In this document: positions 48,453 to 59,845 of the stretch, in pieces | How positions within the stretch are numbered: position 1 is the first letter of the stretch | Layout of the letters: the number at the start of each line of letters is the position of its first letter | DNA from: Nymphaea colorata | Lineage: Eukaryota; Streptophyta; Magnoliopsida; Nymphaeales; Nymphaeaceae | DNA length: 64,000 bases | Reading direction: 5' to 3' | Assembly: GCF_008831285.2 (NCBI RefSeq) | Contig: NC_045139.1 | Location: 19,877,912-19,941,911, forward strand | Made by a program: the position numbers and the translations under genes | The notes under the pieces: model-generated | What the model saw: the letters and a program-made list of their open reading frames with translations, nothing else | Database searches by the model: none | What the model was told of the DNA's origin: nothing

Positions 48453-50413
48453 TTACATTTTGCATGCGTTATCTTCATCATGAATCCAACTCTATGTACA
48501 AACTAGTGCTTCAACAGTTTTAGGAGTGGTTGAACATCGATAATCATTAATGATTCTTCCAGCTGTACTGAATGCAGACTCAGATGCAACCGTGTATATA
48601 GGGATTGCCAATATATCTCGAGCCATTTTGGATAAAACTCTATACTTACTTTCATTTGCCTTCTACCAATTTAATATATTGAAGTTTTCATTAGGCCGAG
48701 GTTGTTCTATTGGATTAATTAAATATGCTTCCAGATTTGTGCAAGGTACTTGAGGAGATGCATAACTCATTTAATATGTGAAGAAGCCATCTCTTGAAAA
48801 AGCTAAAGGTCTCACTTCTTCCAATTCCACAATGACATTGTTTGCATTTTCATTTTCTTCATTTTTGTATCATACACATTTTTGTACTCAGTATACAATT
48901 CATGAAGACTGCTCTCTACTTTTTCATATTGTATCATTGCATCAACTTCATTTAAACTCTCAAGTACGCACTTCAAATATCCCAATTTGGACTTAGGATA
49001 TAAAACAAATGCAATTACAAAGAAGACATTGTAGTCATTTTTCCAATATTTCTCAAAATTTTCTTGCATTTTGTATGCTAATGACCTTATATAATAATTG
49101 TCTGCCATACTATGTGTACACAAATGATTGCGTACCTTCTGTATTTCTTCAAAAACCACATTAGCTGTTACGTTTCTAGTGGCAGAGAACATATTTGTAA
49201 CATTATATAATAACTTCAGAAATTGACACAAGGTAGTTGCATAAGACCATTCATCACCACAAGGTAAATTTATATAATTGGAATTCATAGAAACCAAATG
49301 TTGAAATGCATCTTTGTAGAACAGTGCATCTCTCAACATGACATATGTAGAGTTCCATCGAGTAGGAACATCATAAGTTAATTTCTTTGTACCATTCAAG
49401 TCCACTGTTCTTATACAATCTTTAAAGGAATGTAATCGCTTTAGTGATCCCTTCACATATTTAACACTTTCACGAATTTTTGAAATTGTATCATGTAGAT
49501 CCTGCATACCATCTTGAACCATAAGATTTAGAATATGCGCACTACAACGAATATGCAAATGTTGGCCTTTCACTAGAATAAGATTTCTTATTCCTAAGTT
49601 CCTTTTCAGTGTAGTTATTGCACTATCATTCGTCAAACAATTGTCAGTAGTAATAGTAAATAACTTTGACTGAATGTTTCATTTAGAAATGCATTTAGAT
49701 AAAACCTCACACAAACTATTTGCATTATGTGGTGGAGGTACATTAACAAAATTGAACATATGAGCATGCAACTTCCAATATCTATCTATATATTGTTCTG
49801 TCACGCATAGATAACTCAATGTTTGCTGTGAAGTCCACATATAAAATGTCAGTGAAACTCGTTGCGCAGAATCATTTATAAATCCTTCAAATTGAGCTTT
49901 CTCCATCTTGTACATTGACATAATTTCTCTTTTCAACGTTCTTCTAGAAAATGGAACAAACCTTGGATTGCAAGCTTGAAAAAGTTTGTTATGATATTTA
50001 TATTCTACCAAATTAAATGAAAGCTCATATGCTATTACATACTTTGACTTCAACTTTCTTATAGACTCTACGTCAAATTTTTGTATACATAGAGAAGCAC
50101 CAGATTCACTAACTGCAAGTGATAAAGTTCTTTGTTTTCTTTCATTGATTTGTTTCTTTAAACACGAGTTTATATGTCAATTTAAATGACTAGTTCCATT
50201 AGCACTACTTGCTTTCAGTCATTCTCCACAATGTTTGCATTTGGTTAACTCTTTTCCCTTATATGTAACCAATGTAAATTCAACTCATACTTTTGAAGTC
50301 CTTTTTCTCTTGGAGACAGCTTCTCTCTCAATCGATGAGTATGATTCGACTGATTCCATAATAGGAGTCGGACAATATTCTTTATCAGAGAAACTAGGCG
50401 ACATAACTGGCAT
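48453..50413 (-). pseudogene. hAT transposase, inactivated by several nonsense changes
   Basis: Reading right to left: start ATG at 50413 or, better, 50404; a basic KRKRTSK stretch; a BED-type zinc finger (KCKHCG at about 50223-50245, then HLN-H) interrupted by TGA at 50219-50221 and 50177-50179; the open stretch 50053-49679; a TGA at 49679-49681; then 49636-48812, the RNase H-like core with RCSAHILNLMVQDGM, KIRESVKYVKGS, DVPTRWNSTYVML and FLKLLYNVTNMFS. The C-terminal dimerisation region follows (MARDILAIPIYTVASESAFS, 48540-48660) with TAG stops at both sides; the natural stop is at 48453. The open parts sit in nearly one frame, and nearly all stops fit Trp, Arg or Gln codons changed by C-to-T or G-to-A. 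Family role: cut-and-paste transposition. The product cannot be made. Confidence 0.92.
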
Positions 50414-52184
50414 GAGTTGAAATGACACATGTAAATAACCAAGACAAAAAAAGAACAATAAGATGCATAATAAAATTTGTGAGAGTGGACTTATGTAAAT
50501 AAATTTGTGAGAGTGCACATAATTCAACTAATGACAAAATAAATGTCCAATAATATGTATAGAAGCAAATTCATTGAATTTAACTTTTCCCACATTAGTA
50601 GAACATATTCAATTAACCTAGTTTGTACCCAAAAAGAAAGAAGGATACTCAAGTGACACCTCTACATACAACCATAAGGGTTTTATTAACATCAACCAAA
50701 GATACTCAATTGACAACTCAAAATACGAACACAAAGGTTTTATTAACATCCACTTCACCATGCAAGACAAACAGCCATAGACAATTTCAAGGCAAGGCAA
50801 TTTCACATATCCGATCAGAAAAGACCACCCAATACCAATACCAATGCTTGAGGAACCAGAAAAGAAGAAAAGCACATGTACTAAGAAAATCATAACTCAA
50901 ATAGCAAATGAGATATTATGTCAGCTATAATCTTCTAGATTCTTATCAGTTGTGCAGACCAACTTATACCTAGAGGCATCGACATTGAGGCGACACAAAA
51001 AAAAGGATCAAAAGCAAGAAAACTAAACCATTAATACATTGCAGAACACAATACCAAAATATATTAGTTACCCTTCAAAAGTAAGTAGAATGCCTTGAAG
51101 TACAGATTTGAAAGCACGTGCAGCAGTCCAAATTGGGAGCAGCAAGCCATAAAGCAATCTAGGTTAGAATTTGTTGGAATTGACAGGCAACTGAACTGAG
51201 CATCTCACTAGCCTTGGGATATACAATCATGATGCTGAAACTTAAGAGAGCATAGGGTAGTTCTAGAGGACAGCAGTAGCAGCTGCAACAAGATATCAAT
51301 ATGCAGACAAACAACCATTAATTACTAATAACTTAACCATAGCATCTTTTCTTCGTGTTTTCAAGAACACATGCCAAATCAAACCATTAATAAACTACCA
51401 CAAATTTTGAAGATCCTCCCGTTGTTAGTAGGGGCAACTAAACTAAGAACTGTGCCTTTTTGTGGCAAATAAAGTTATTGATTGTAACCAGGATTCTATT
51501 TAATGGCCCATTCCAGTAGCTAAAATCTTCTAGTTTCCATCAGGTAGTAATGAATAAGAATAAACGAGGCAGGAATAAAAGCACGACATCTACAAATGGC
51601 TTTAGTATAGCAGCCAATAGTAATTGTTCCAGTATCAAGTAAAGGAGATACAAATAAAGTTTACTCATTTTCAGATACTTCCTTCTAAAATCATTGCAAA
51701 GAAATCAAGCAAAAATGAAATTGATTCGGTTTGAAACAAAATAAAAAAAAGGGTAAATGGCCCAGATGAAACTAACTTGGGTTCTTATTTGTTATCATCG
51801 TTGTGCCACCAAAGCTGCAAGCAACTGGAGAAGCTCCATTTTGTTGATAACTGCGACCTACCACAGCCTTAACAAAGACAAAAAGATTTCTCAAGCATAT
51901 CTCTCATTTACGAAGTAATCAATCTGTATGAATGGGTGAGAAGGGAACCAAAGTGGCGCACCAGTGACCTATATGACGCCCAAAAGAAGGGCAGACGAGG
52001 AGAACAGCGGACATGTCGAGTTCTTCAAGTTGAGGAAGAATGTTATTCTGGTGCACCCACGAATCACCGCCGCCGCTGCTAAATGAACTACATCGTGGGC
52101 AGGCCCTGGCCCGATGACGAGCTCCTCGCGCAGCAGCCTCCTTGTCCAGGACTGCGAGCCCCTTCCTCGCCAGCCAGCGCCTCC
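50414..52184. other. hAT 5' region, non-coding
   Basis: Upstream of the transposase start on the minus strand. A 57-base tandem duplication lies at 50644-50757 (units starting GATACTCAA). CATGCCAG at about 50408-50416 could be a splice acceptor for a 5'-UTR intron. Toward 52000 the sequence becomes GC-rich, as expected for a promoter or first exon. No other gene is seen. Confidence 0.5.
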
Positions 52185-52573
52185 TAAGGGTGGGCATCGG
52201 GCCGGGTCGGGCCGGTGAGCCTCGCCCGGGTCTCGGCCCGGCCCGATAGCCCGGGTCTCAGCCCGGCCCCGGCCCATTTGAAATTAAAAATTAATTTTTT
52301 TAAATATAAAATAATTTTTTAAATATAAAATGTATTTAATAATACTAAATATATATTTTTAAAACAAAAAAAATTAAAAAAAATAAAATTTTAATGTAAA
52401 CGGGCCGGGCTGGGCCGCCGCCGGGCCGACCGATCGGGCCCGGCCCGATTGGCTGGCCCGGCCCGTTGCCAAGGCCTAGCGCCTTCTACTCTGGGATTGC
52501 AAGCCCCTTCCTCATTGGCACTGCCGCTCTCCTCCTCCAGGACTGCGAGCTCCTTCCTCGCCCAGTGCCTCCT
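52146..52573. repeat. Direct repeat of about 37 bp on either side of the nested MITE
   Basis: CCAGGACTGCGAGC(C/T)CCTTCCTCGCC occurs just left of the MITE (from about 52146) and again to its right (from about 52537). A third, weaker version (GGATTGCAAGCCCCTTCCTC) lies at about 52493. The hAT promoter region therefore held a small tandem array before the MITE landed in it. Confidence 0.8.
52185..52478. mobile_element. 294-bp hAT-type MITE nested in the hAT
   Basis: Starts TAAGGGTGGGCATCGGGCC; the reverse complement of its right end is TAGGCCTTGGCAACGGGCC. Flanking 8-mers GCGCCTCC (52177-52184) and GCGCCTTC (52479-52486) match at seven of eight positions. GC-rich GGCCCGG arms flank an AT-only centre (about 52280-52398). 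Termini and arms resemble those of the surrounding hAT, so it is probably a deletion derivative of the same family. It has no coding capacity. Confidence 0.88.
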
Positions 52574-52884
52574 CGTGAGTTCTCACTTCTCAGGCGTCGG
52601 CCATCGAAGACTCCCTTCAGAAGAACAACAAAAAGAATAGACTCGAGGAGTCGAGAGAAGAAAACTGAAAACCCTAAGCATTTCCTTTTGAAAAAAAACA
52701 AAAATTCTTATCAGGCTTTTCGGGCCCCCGACAATCACAGTCGCAGGCCCAAGCCCGACCCGTTAATTACTGGGCCGGGCTGGACCCAAAAATATAAGCC
52801 CAATATTTAAATTTTCAGGGCCCGGGCCTGAGTCAGGCCAGGTACCGGCTACCCGGCGGCAATCTGGCCCGTTGCCCAGGCTTA

Positions 52885-52892
52885 CCTGGTGG
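52885..52892. repeat. Right target site duplication of the hAT (CCTGGTGG)
   Basis: Exact repeat of 47413-47420, immediately after the hAT right end CTTA. Confidence 0.92.
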
Positions 52893-53853
52893 CCAGTGGC
52901 TAAGACTTGTCTACTCAGCTAGTAGGATAGCCAAGGTCTTCTACAATCAGCTGGATCTTGCTAAATGGATGGTGATCGAGGACTAGATTCCTCAATGTCC
53001 CAAGAGAGCCTAGCGGATGTGACCGGGTTGTCGTGAGAGGCGTATGAGTCTCACTCTTCAGAGAGCTTTGTGGTTGGGGTAAAGTTGTATCACATGGACT
53101 GGTGACAAGCAGTGATACATGACCATGCACAATGGAATTGAAGATAGAAGCAAGAGGTGGTGATAGTAGCATGGACAATATCAGTGCTTCTAATGGTGCG
53201 TGAAAAAAAAGAAGACAAAGAGAGAGAGAGTATGAGCAAGATCTATGGTTTCTTTAATCAAAATTTTAATTCCATAAAATTGCATCCTCAAAATGAAATC
53301 AAAAAATGAATTTTAAGGGTTGTACCAAATGCAAGAAATAAAAATGAGCCAATAGGAATGCACCAATAGAATGGGGCCTCTGATTGACCAAAGTGAGGAG
53401 ACAACATGTTTTTACCCAGATCCAGCCCTCTCATTGGTTGAGAAGGTGGCTAAAATTTTGGTGTTTGGCATATTTAGATCCTGCCCAAATGTGGTGCGAG
53501 ACAGAGGAGGGTCTTGCGCTATTGAAGTGGCACTCAGTAAGCTTTGAGGTGTCACACCTAGGTGGAACAAGTGGGCCTTACCACTGAGTAGTCAAGCCAA
53601 GTGGACAGACACACATGGCTGGCACGTGTCAGGCGTGTGTCTTGTATGTAGGACAGGCATTGAGCATGTGCAGAGATGGGCCAAGCACAAGGAGGGATGC
53701 CTCAACTACTTGTAGGGGGATCTGCGCCTAGAGTTATTGAATCTATTGTAAAGTTTAGTGAGTGCCAGGAATGGAGTCGACTCGAATGAGCTCGAGCTAA
53801 GAGTGACTGCTTGGGCTTAGCCCAAGCGCTTGCTGAATCATCTATTGACTAGG
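52893..53853. other. Continuation of the interrupted LTR region and spacer
   Basis: Directly continues the sequence left of the hAT. It should contain the remaining part of the 46062 LTR and then retroelement or spacer sequence. Its similarity to the other LTRs becomes too low to place a boundary by eye. A short GA tract lies at 53218-53230. No coding motif is recognised. Confidence 0.45.
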
Positions 53854-55334
53854 TGATGCAAGCTGACCTCACAACCCTAGGATCTTTCGCACGCGAAGAC
53901 AATTTCGTTGGCCTAGAGATACAATATTCCAATCCAAAACAGGACCTTGGAGCAAAACAATTCTAAATACAATCAATCCCAACCTCAATATGCTGCATGT
54001 ACAAGAATAGTCACTCAGGGGGCGAGTGGATAGGTGTGGTGCATGATCAAACCACCAAGAGAGAGGGAGGTAGAGGAAGATAAAGAGCTTCTTGGCTAGG
54101 CCGAGAAGGTGCTGCAGACGGCATAGGAAGAGATGAGCTTGGCAGACGAATAGTCTAAGGTAGTAAGTGGGTCCCAAGGTCTAAGCCTCAAATTGGTCCA
54201 CTTTGGTACTTCCACCACCCTAGAGGAATGCATGGCCACAGGCCGAATGAGGCTTGACCAAGCTGTGCTAGGTCTAGCAGATGACGAGGGTTTGGCCAGC
54301 AGCTAGGCTGCTGTTGGAAATAGTGCTGATCTCTACTATGGCAAAGAGTATAGGAGGCCGGTAGGCGACTAGAAGGAGGAAAGAAGCTTCCTACAGCTAA
54401 ATCCCCTAATGACCCCAAGGTCTGGCTTGGGCTAGGGCAGACCAAGACGGGGACTGGTTTGTGGGTTGTGCTTAGACCTAGACCTAACCTATATGCTGGC
54501 CTTGGGCCAAGCCCGATTCACAGTTAGGCTGACATGCCTAGTTCAGCTGAGAGATAGAGCAAGCTGGGTTTAGTTGAAGGCTATACCTGACTAACCCAAA
54601 ATCATGGGCTGATACAAAAGGCACAAAAAAGGAATGAAGCTAGGTTCAGCCAAGGGCCAAACCTACCTTAGGTCCCAAGTGGAGGCTGGTCTAGCTGGCA
54701 AGCCGTGAGGGTTCCGGTTAGGCAAGCAAGCAAATCTAGCTCTGGCGTGTGGTCGGAGGCTAGATCTAGCTTCCTGTTAGGTCTAGGTGCCAAGATATGA
54801 GGAAGATAAAGAGAAGGGTAAAACCAAACCAGAAATAAGCAAGATCAATTCACGACAGATTCAAACAAGAATCAACAGAGAAGATCATATGAAACTCACC
54901 TTGACAGGTATGATCCACAGCTAGTTTGACTCCACGTATTCGCCTGGCAGCCAGTTGGCACCTGATACTTGTTCTCTAGACCAGCAAGCAAGTCTAGGCC
55001 TTGTATGGATGTAGATCTATCAATTGGAGCACCAAATATGTAGATCTAGTGTGTCTGCGAGAGAGCTACATTTCCAAGGTGTAGTTGCCAAAAATGATGT
55101 TCTAGATCCCCTCCCATGCAAGAGAGCTATAGGGCGTAGTTGTTGTGCAAGGACCTTCCTATGAGGCCGGGGACTGCTGGATCTCGTTGATTGGAATTGA
55201 ATAGATAGAGTTGCAAGATATGAATACCCAGATGAAGGTAAGATCATCAATGTGTAGATCTACTTGGTGGTACCAGGGAGGAACCATGTTGGAGGCTGAT
55301 TCCGATAGGAGGGCTCGGCTTCATCCGGTGGTCA
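53854..55334 (-). repeat. Gypsy-family LTR, left copy (1,481 bp)
   Basis: Plus-strand start TGATGCAAGCTGACCTCACA, end GGTGGTCA, so in element orientation TGACCACC to GCATCA. It matches 57231-58694 along its length, for example TGGTCCACTTTGG(T/G)TACTTCCAC and GTGTAGTTGCCAAAAATGATG. The left flank shows no primer-binding site, so it is the outer (3') LTR of the gag-only unit to its right. Confidence 0.85.
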
Positions 55335-57230
55335 GTAACAGTATGATAGGTCATATTGATTTTGTCACCTTCATCATGTGTGCTCTCTTTTTTCTCTTTG
55401 GAAGAGCTCTCTTCTTTGGAGGATTCTTCTTTTTCATCACCAGAATCTCTAACTAGAAAAACACATAGGGTCTTACACTTATGACTCATCACAATTGTAG
55501 CATAAGCCTTTTTTCTATTGTTCTTCTCATTGCTTCCTAGAGATATACTCAATTAAGATGGGGTAGAACTGGTTGGTTTAGACATAGGCTTAGAATTAGG
55601 TCTGTGACTCACAAAGAAATGGGTAGGTAGGACTTCTCTACACAAGTTTTCTCATAGAAACTCTTCCTATACATAGACAACTTTTTGAATTTTTTATCAA
55701 AAATTCTGGACACATAAAAACACTCTTGTATGGTGGTAGGTTGGGTGGTTATGACCTTGATTCATATGTCTTCCCGACCTCCTCCAATGAAGAATCTGAC
55801 GAGCATAGGGGTGGAATAGTTCTTACTATGGTGCTCAAGTCTTTGAATTTAGCTATCTAGACATCTAGAGGTATGCTCATTTTCTATTTTTTCAACTCTA
55901 CATCATAGTTGGTAAACAAAGACTCACTAAATGGGGATATCGTCTCCCAAGCCAAAATATCCCAATCTATAATCGGGCTGGTGTTGTAAAGCTATTGGTA
56001 CCAATAGGCAGCTTCACCTTCGAAATGCAAGGTGGCTATGAACATATATTGCTCTTGTGGGATGACCTGACAAATGAAGTAGTGTTCTGCTTTAAAGAAC
56101 CGAGTCTAGAATCCCTTCCCATCAAACTTAAGAAACTCTATTTTGACATGAGGAATGATAGGATTCCTATCAGGCTAACAAGATTTACAACCATATGGAT
56201 GATCTTGGGTTTACTCCTACATAGTTTTTAGGGTCAACATCCTCATCATAATCAAAGGCATCATAATGTGGTGGAGGAATAATTGACCTCTGTGGGTGCT
56301 CATGACATACATAGCATTTTGCTCATAGTTTGCTTGAAGAGTGGTGTGTAGTATCTGTGGTGTATGCTAGTAAGGAACATGCAAACTATAGTGTAGTGTG
56401 TGATAGTCATGTTGTGCATGTAGTGCTTGCACATACGGTGCATGTAAAGGAGGTGGATATGTGGTTGGGGGTGGCCGTGGTGCAGTTCTATACGGCTAGT
56501 AAGTCATAGCATACACGGGCTGATCATGTATAAAAGGTATCAAACCAAATACTTGCCCAACATATGGTGGAGGAGGCAGATGGAGGTACACAGGTGTCCA
56601 TGTGGGACTGTCGCTGCACGGCTTGAGATGATCTACTGTGAACGTTTGAGCTCAGTTCGAGGAGGTTGCATGGTAGCTGCCTGTTGTACCATGGGTATGA
56701 TAGGGAAGGGCTGAGTAGACTGTTGGTGTTTAGCCAACTAGAAAGACCTGCCTCAACCAAGAGTGGCTAGGTAGCAAGTTGCTGCAATGAAGATGACACC
56801 AGTGCAGATGAAGATTACTACATCAAGGCAGTTGGCAGCAGAGAGGGAGTAGATGGCCGATCCAAAGTGCTAGGATTGGCTACAACTGGCGTCACTTCCC
56901 TACGAGCAACCTCTAGTTGGAGTGGCGCAGCTACTACGGCTGGTTCAACAGGTTTAGCCACCAACTATGCTCGTAGGAACTCAAGCACGGTGCTATAGCC
57001 TGCTAGACCTTTGTAGTGGCATCGGGCACAAGTTGAGCAGCAACAGGGACAACTACGGATGCAGATATCATTATAGAAATTCCATCCAAATGCTGCTGGA
57101 TTTGCACCTAAGTGTTGCACATCCCCTCAATCGACGCGGTCAAACTCTCAATCTACAATTTTCTACATGCTCCATACGTGTAGTTTGTCGAGTCATAAGT
57201 GGCAACACGCAAGATGGCGTTGATACTACT
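55335..57230 (-). pseudogene. Gypsy gag remnant enclosed by two LTRs, pol missing
   Basis: The minus strand is homologous to the gag region at 63180-63620: for example AA(A/G)CACTCTTG(T/G)AT followed by a GTTGGGT phrase, the CTCTACATCATAGTT(G)GTAAACAAAGACTCAC phrase, and CATCAAACTT(A/G)A(G/A)AAACTC. The frame 55552-55247 reads from gag-like charged sequence (GDEKEESSKEES) straight into the LTR, with no polypurine tract. Pol is absent. Just inside the 57231 LTR the minus strand reads TAGTATCAACGCCA, a decayed form of the initiator-Met tRNA primer site. Confidence 0.72.
57217..57230 (-). other. Probable primer-binding site, decayed
   Basis: In element orientation the bases following the 5' LTR end (GCATCA) read AG then TAGTATCAACGCCA, which matches the common TGGTATCAGAGCCA site at 11 of 14 positions. 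This marks 57231-58694 as the 5' LTR of the gag-only unit to its left. Confidence 0.55.
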
Positions 57231-57445
57231 TGATGCGAGTTGACCTCACAACTCTAGGATGTCTCGCATGCACTGACACTCTCGCTGCCATAGTGATATA
57301 ATGTTCCCGTCCAAAAAGGATCTTGAGAGCAAAGCAATCTTGAATATAATTAAATCCCAACCTCAATATGCCTCACTTACAATAATAGTTACTCATGGGA
57401 CAAGTGTATAGGAGTGATGTATGGTCAAACCACACACACACACAC

Positions 57446-57501
<56 letters not shown>

Positions 57502-58694
57502 TCCCAACTAGGTTGAGAAGGTGCTACAGCTGGGCTCCGGAAGAGCTGGGCTTGGAAGTCCAATACTCTAGGGTAGTAGAAAGATCCGAATGCCTAAGCA
57601 TCAAATTAGTCCACTTTGGGTACTTCCACTACCCTAGAGGGACGCATGGCCATAGGCCGAAGGAGGCTAGAACAAGTTGAGCTAAGTCTTGCGGGTGATG
57701 AAGGTTCAGCCAGCAGCTAGGTTGCGAGCGATGAAGGTTCAGCCAGCAGCTAGCCTGTGGTTGAAAATAGTGCTTATCTTAGTTGTGGCCAAAAGAGCAG
57801 CAGATTGGTAAGCAGCCAGAGTGCGGGTAGAGGCTTCCGGTGGCTAACTCCCGAAATGACTCTAAGGTCTGGTCTAGGCTAAAACAGACCAAGAGGGAGA
57901 GTGGTTTGTGGGTTGCGGCCAAACCTTAATCAAACCTATCTACTGGTCTTGGGCTGAGCTCGGTTCACAGTTAGGATGAGTTAGGTCTAGTACAACCGAG
58001 AGCTAGAGCAAGTTGGTTTCAACCAAAAGATGTACCAGCTAACCCAAAATTGTGGGCTGAGCCAAAAGGCACACAAGAGGAATGAAGCTGGGCTCCGTTG
58101 AGGGCCAAACCTGTGTAGGGTGTCTCAAGTGGAGGCTGGTTTAGCCAAAAAACCATGAGGGTTCCAGCTAGGTTAGTGAGCAGATCTAGATTCGGCATGT
58201 GGTATGAGGGTAGATCTGGCATCTTGTTAGGTCTAGGTGCCAAGATACAAGGAAGATTAAGTGAAGGGAAAAACCAAACAAAAAATGAGCAAGATCAGTT
58301 CATGATAGGTTCAAACAAGGACCAATAGAAAAGATCAGATGAAACTTACCTTGCGTTGGTATGATCCATGACCAGCTTGATTCCACGTACTCACCGGCAA
58401 CTAGTTGGTACCTAGGACTAGTGTATTTGCAGGAGAACTACACTTTCAAGGTGTAGTTGCCAAAAATGATGCTCTAGATCCCCTCATGTAGGAGAGCTAT
58501 GCATCTAAGGTGTAGTTTTTTCCTAAGGTTGGGGACTGCCAGATCTTGCTAGTTGGAATTGGATAGACGGAGTTGTAAGAGATGAGCACCCGAATGAAGG
58601 TAAGATCACCGGCGGGTAGATCTACTCAGTGGCACCAAGAAGGAACCACGTTGGAGGCTGATTCTGATGGGCGCTGAGCTTCTTTCCATGGTCA
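57231..58694 (-). repeat. Gypsy-family LTR, right copy (1,464 bp)
   Basis: Starts TGATGCGAGTTGACCTCACA and ends CATGGTCA. Homologous to 53854-55334 throughout. It has gained a CA and GA microsatellite near its left end (57430-57498). It lies between the gag-only unit on its left and an INT-RT-gag interior on its right, so it can be read as the 5' LTR of the first and the 3' LTR of the second. Confidence 0.85.
57430..57498. repeat. CA then GA microsatellite in the right LTR
   Basis: Eight CA units followed by 25 GA units at the point where the left LTR has only CCACCAAGAGAGAGGG. A locally expanded simple repeat that explains part of the difference between the LTRs. Confidence 0.95.
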
Positions 58695-59845
58695 TTCCAT
58701 GCTCTTCACAAGAGAGTCTTCACACGATCCAAGGAACGAAAGAGAAGATGAAGGAGAATGCAAAGCAAATGAACAAAATTAAAAATACCTCTATTCTATT
58801 CCATGATCCAAGAAACAAAGCTCCAAGTCTTGAATGAATTACAAAATGAAGGGAAAAAGTTTTAACGCAATGGTTGCACCCCTTACAATTTTGGAAACAA
58901 AATTTAAATGAAATAGTAACCCTAACCCTAATGCACATGAGAGGGGACCGGCAGTTAGAAACATGCTGGTTTCCTTTTTTGGAACGACGAAAGCTCTTTG
59001 GTGCACTTGGGGTCCTCCCACATGGCATTCAGGTGTTTGGCAAGGTGGCAGTTGAGCCGTGGCACGAAGAGGGAGCAACACATGGTAGGTGCATGTGGCG
59101 AGCTCAAGTTCTCCACCGCTGAGCTTGGGTCCTCCAATGCGATCTGCCAAGGGGACTCAGGCTGAGCTAGGGGGGCAAGTGGGGTGTGCTGACTTGTTTG
59201 GCATGTGAGGAGGGTCTGTTGACGTGGCTCAGGGCACATGCATAGAGTTCACTTAGCTCAGGGTGGCTTGAGCTGGTTGGTGCACAATGATGCTAGTCTC
59301 CCATAGATACGTTGTCTGACTATAGGATGTAGGCATAGGTACGAGAAGGGCATGGGCCCTTTTGAGGTCTGAATCACTAGGCCGAGGGCTAGCAGGTGTG
59401 GGTGAGCAGGCTGGCCTGCTCTTGGTTGATGCCCACCCTCTTTAAACTGGTCTTGTTCCCAAGACCTAGTGTGGTGATATTGTCTACAAAGTCATATTTG
59501 TCCTCCTAAGTCTAGTCTACTTCTTCAGAATCTCAATAGACTAAAAGCTCTTGCACTACTCTGTCCCTTTATTATTTAGATCCTCCTCATTGTCATGATT
59601 TGAATCAGTAAGTGTGGAAGTTCATCCCAATGAGCAACGTTTTCTTTTGATAGGGTTTCACCATGGAAAAGCTTATGTTTAAACACATGAAAGACCAAAT
59701 GGACTTAAGCATTGTCCAATAACCTCAACTTATAAGTTCTCTTTCTTATCATCTTAAGAGCTTTGTAAGAACGATGAAATCATGGAAGAAACTTTGAATA
59801 TTGTAGGGGAAGTAAGGTTCTCTAGCCATGGGTTAGCTTCTTCAC
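58695..59845. other. Gypsy 3' non-coding region between integrase and LTR
   Basis: No frame with motifs. It sits between the integrase C-terminus and the LTR, where Gypsy elements have a 3' untranslated region. No clear polypurine tract is visible next to 58694. Confidence 0.5.

Larger units (their letters stand above)
47421..52884 (-). mobile_element. Complete 5.46-kb hAT DNA transposon
   Basis: The left end TAGGGCTGGGCATCGG pairs with the reverse complement of the right end, TAAGCCTGGGCAACGG, with mismatches. A perfect 8-bp duplication flanks it. Both subterminal regions are packed with GGCCCGG/GGGCCGGGC words, likely transposase contact sites (family knowledge). The interior encodes a decayed hAT transposase on the minus strand (48453-50413). 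A 294-bp MITE is inserted near its right end. Both termini and the duplication survive although the transposase is dead, so the element could only move with help from another copy. Confidence 0.93.

Noticed and set aside
51919-52277. GC-rich minus-strand frames of about 100 codons near the hAT right end
   Set aside because: They run across the nested MITE boundary, so they cannot be a conserved gene.
58839-59239. Overlapping frames of about 100 codons next to the Gypsy LTR
   Set aside because: They sit in the presumed 3' untranslated region of the Gypsy, overlap in different frames and lack motifs.
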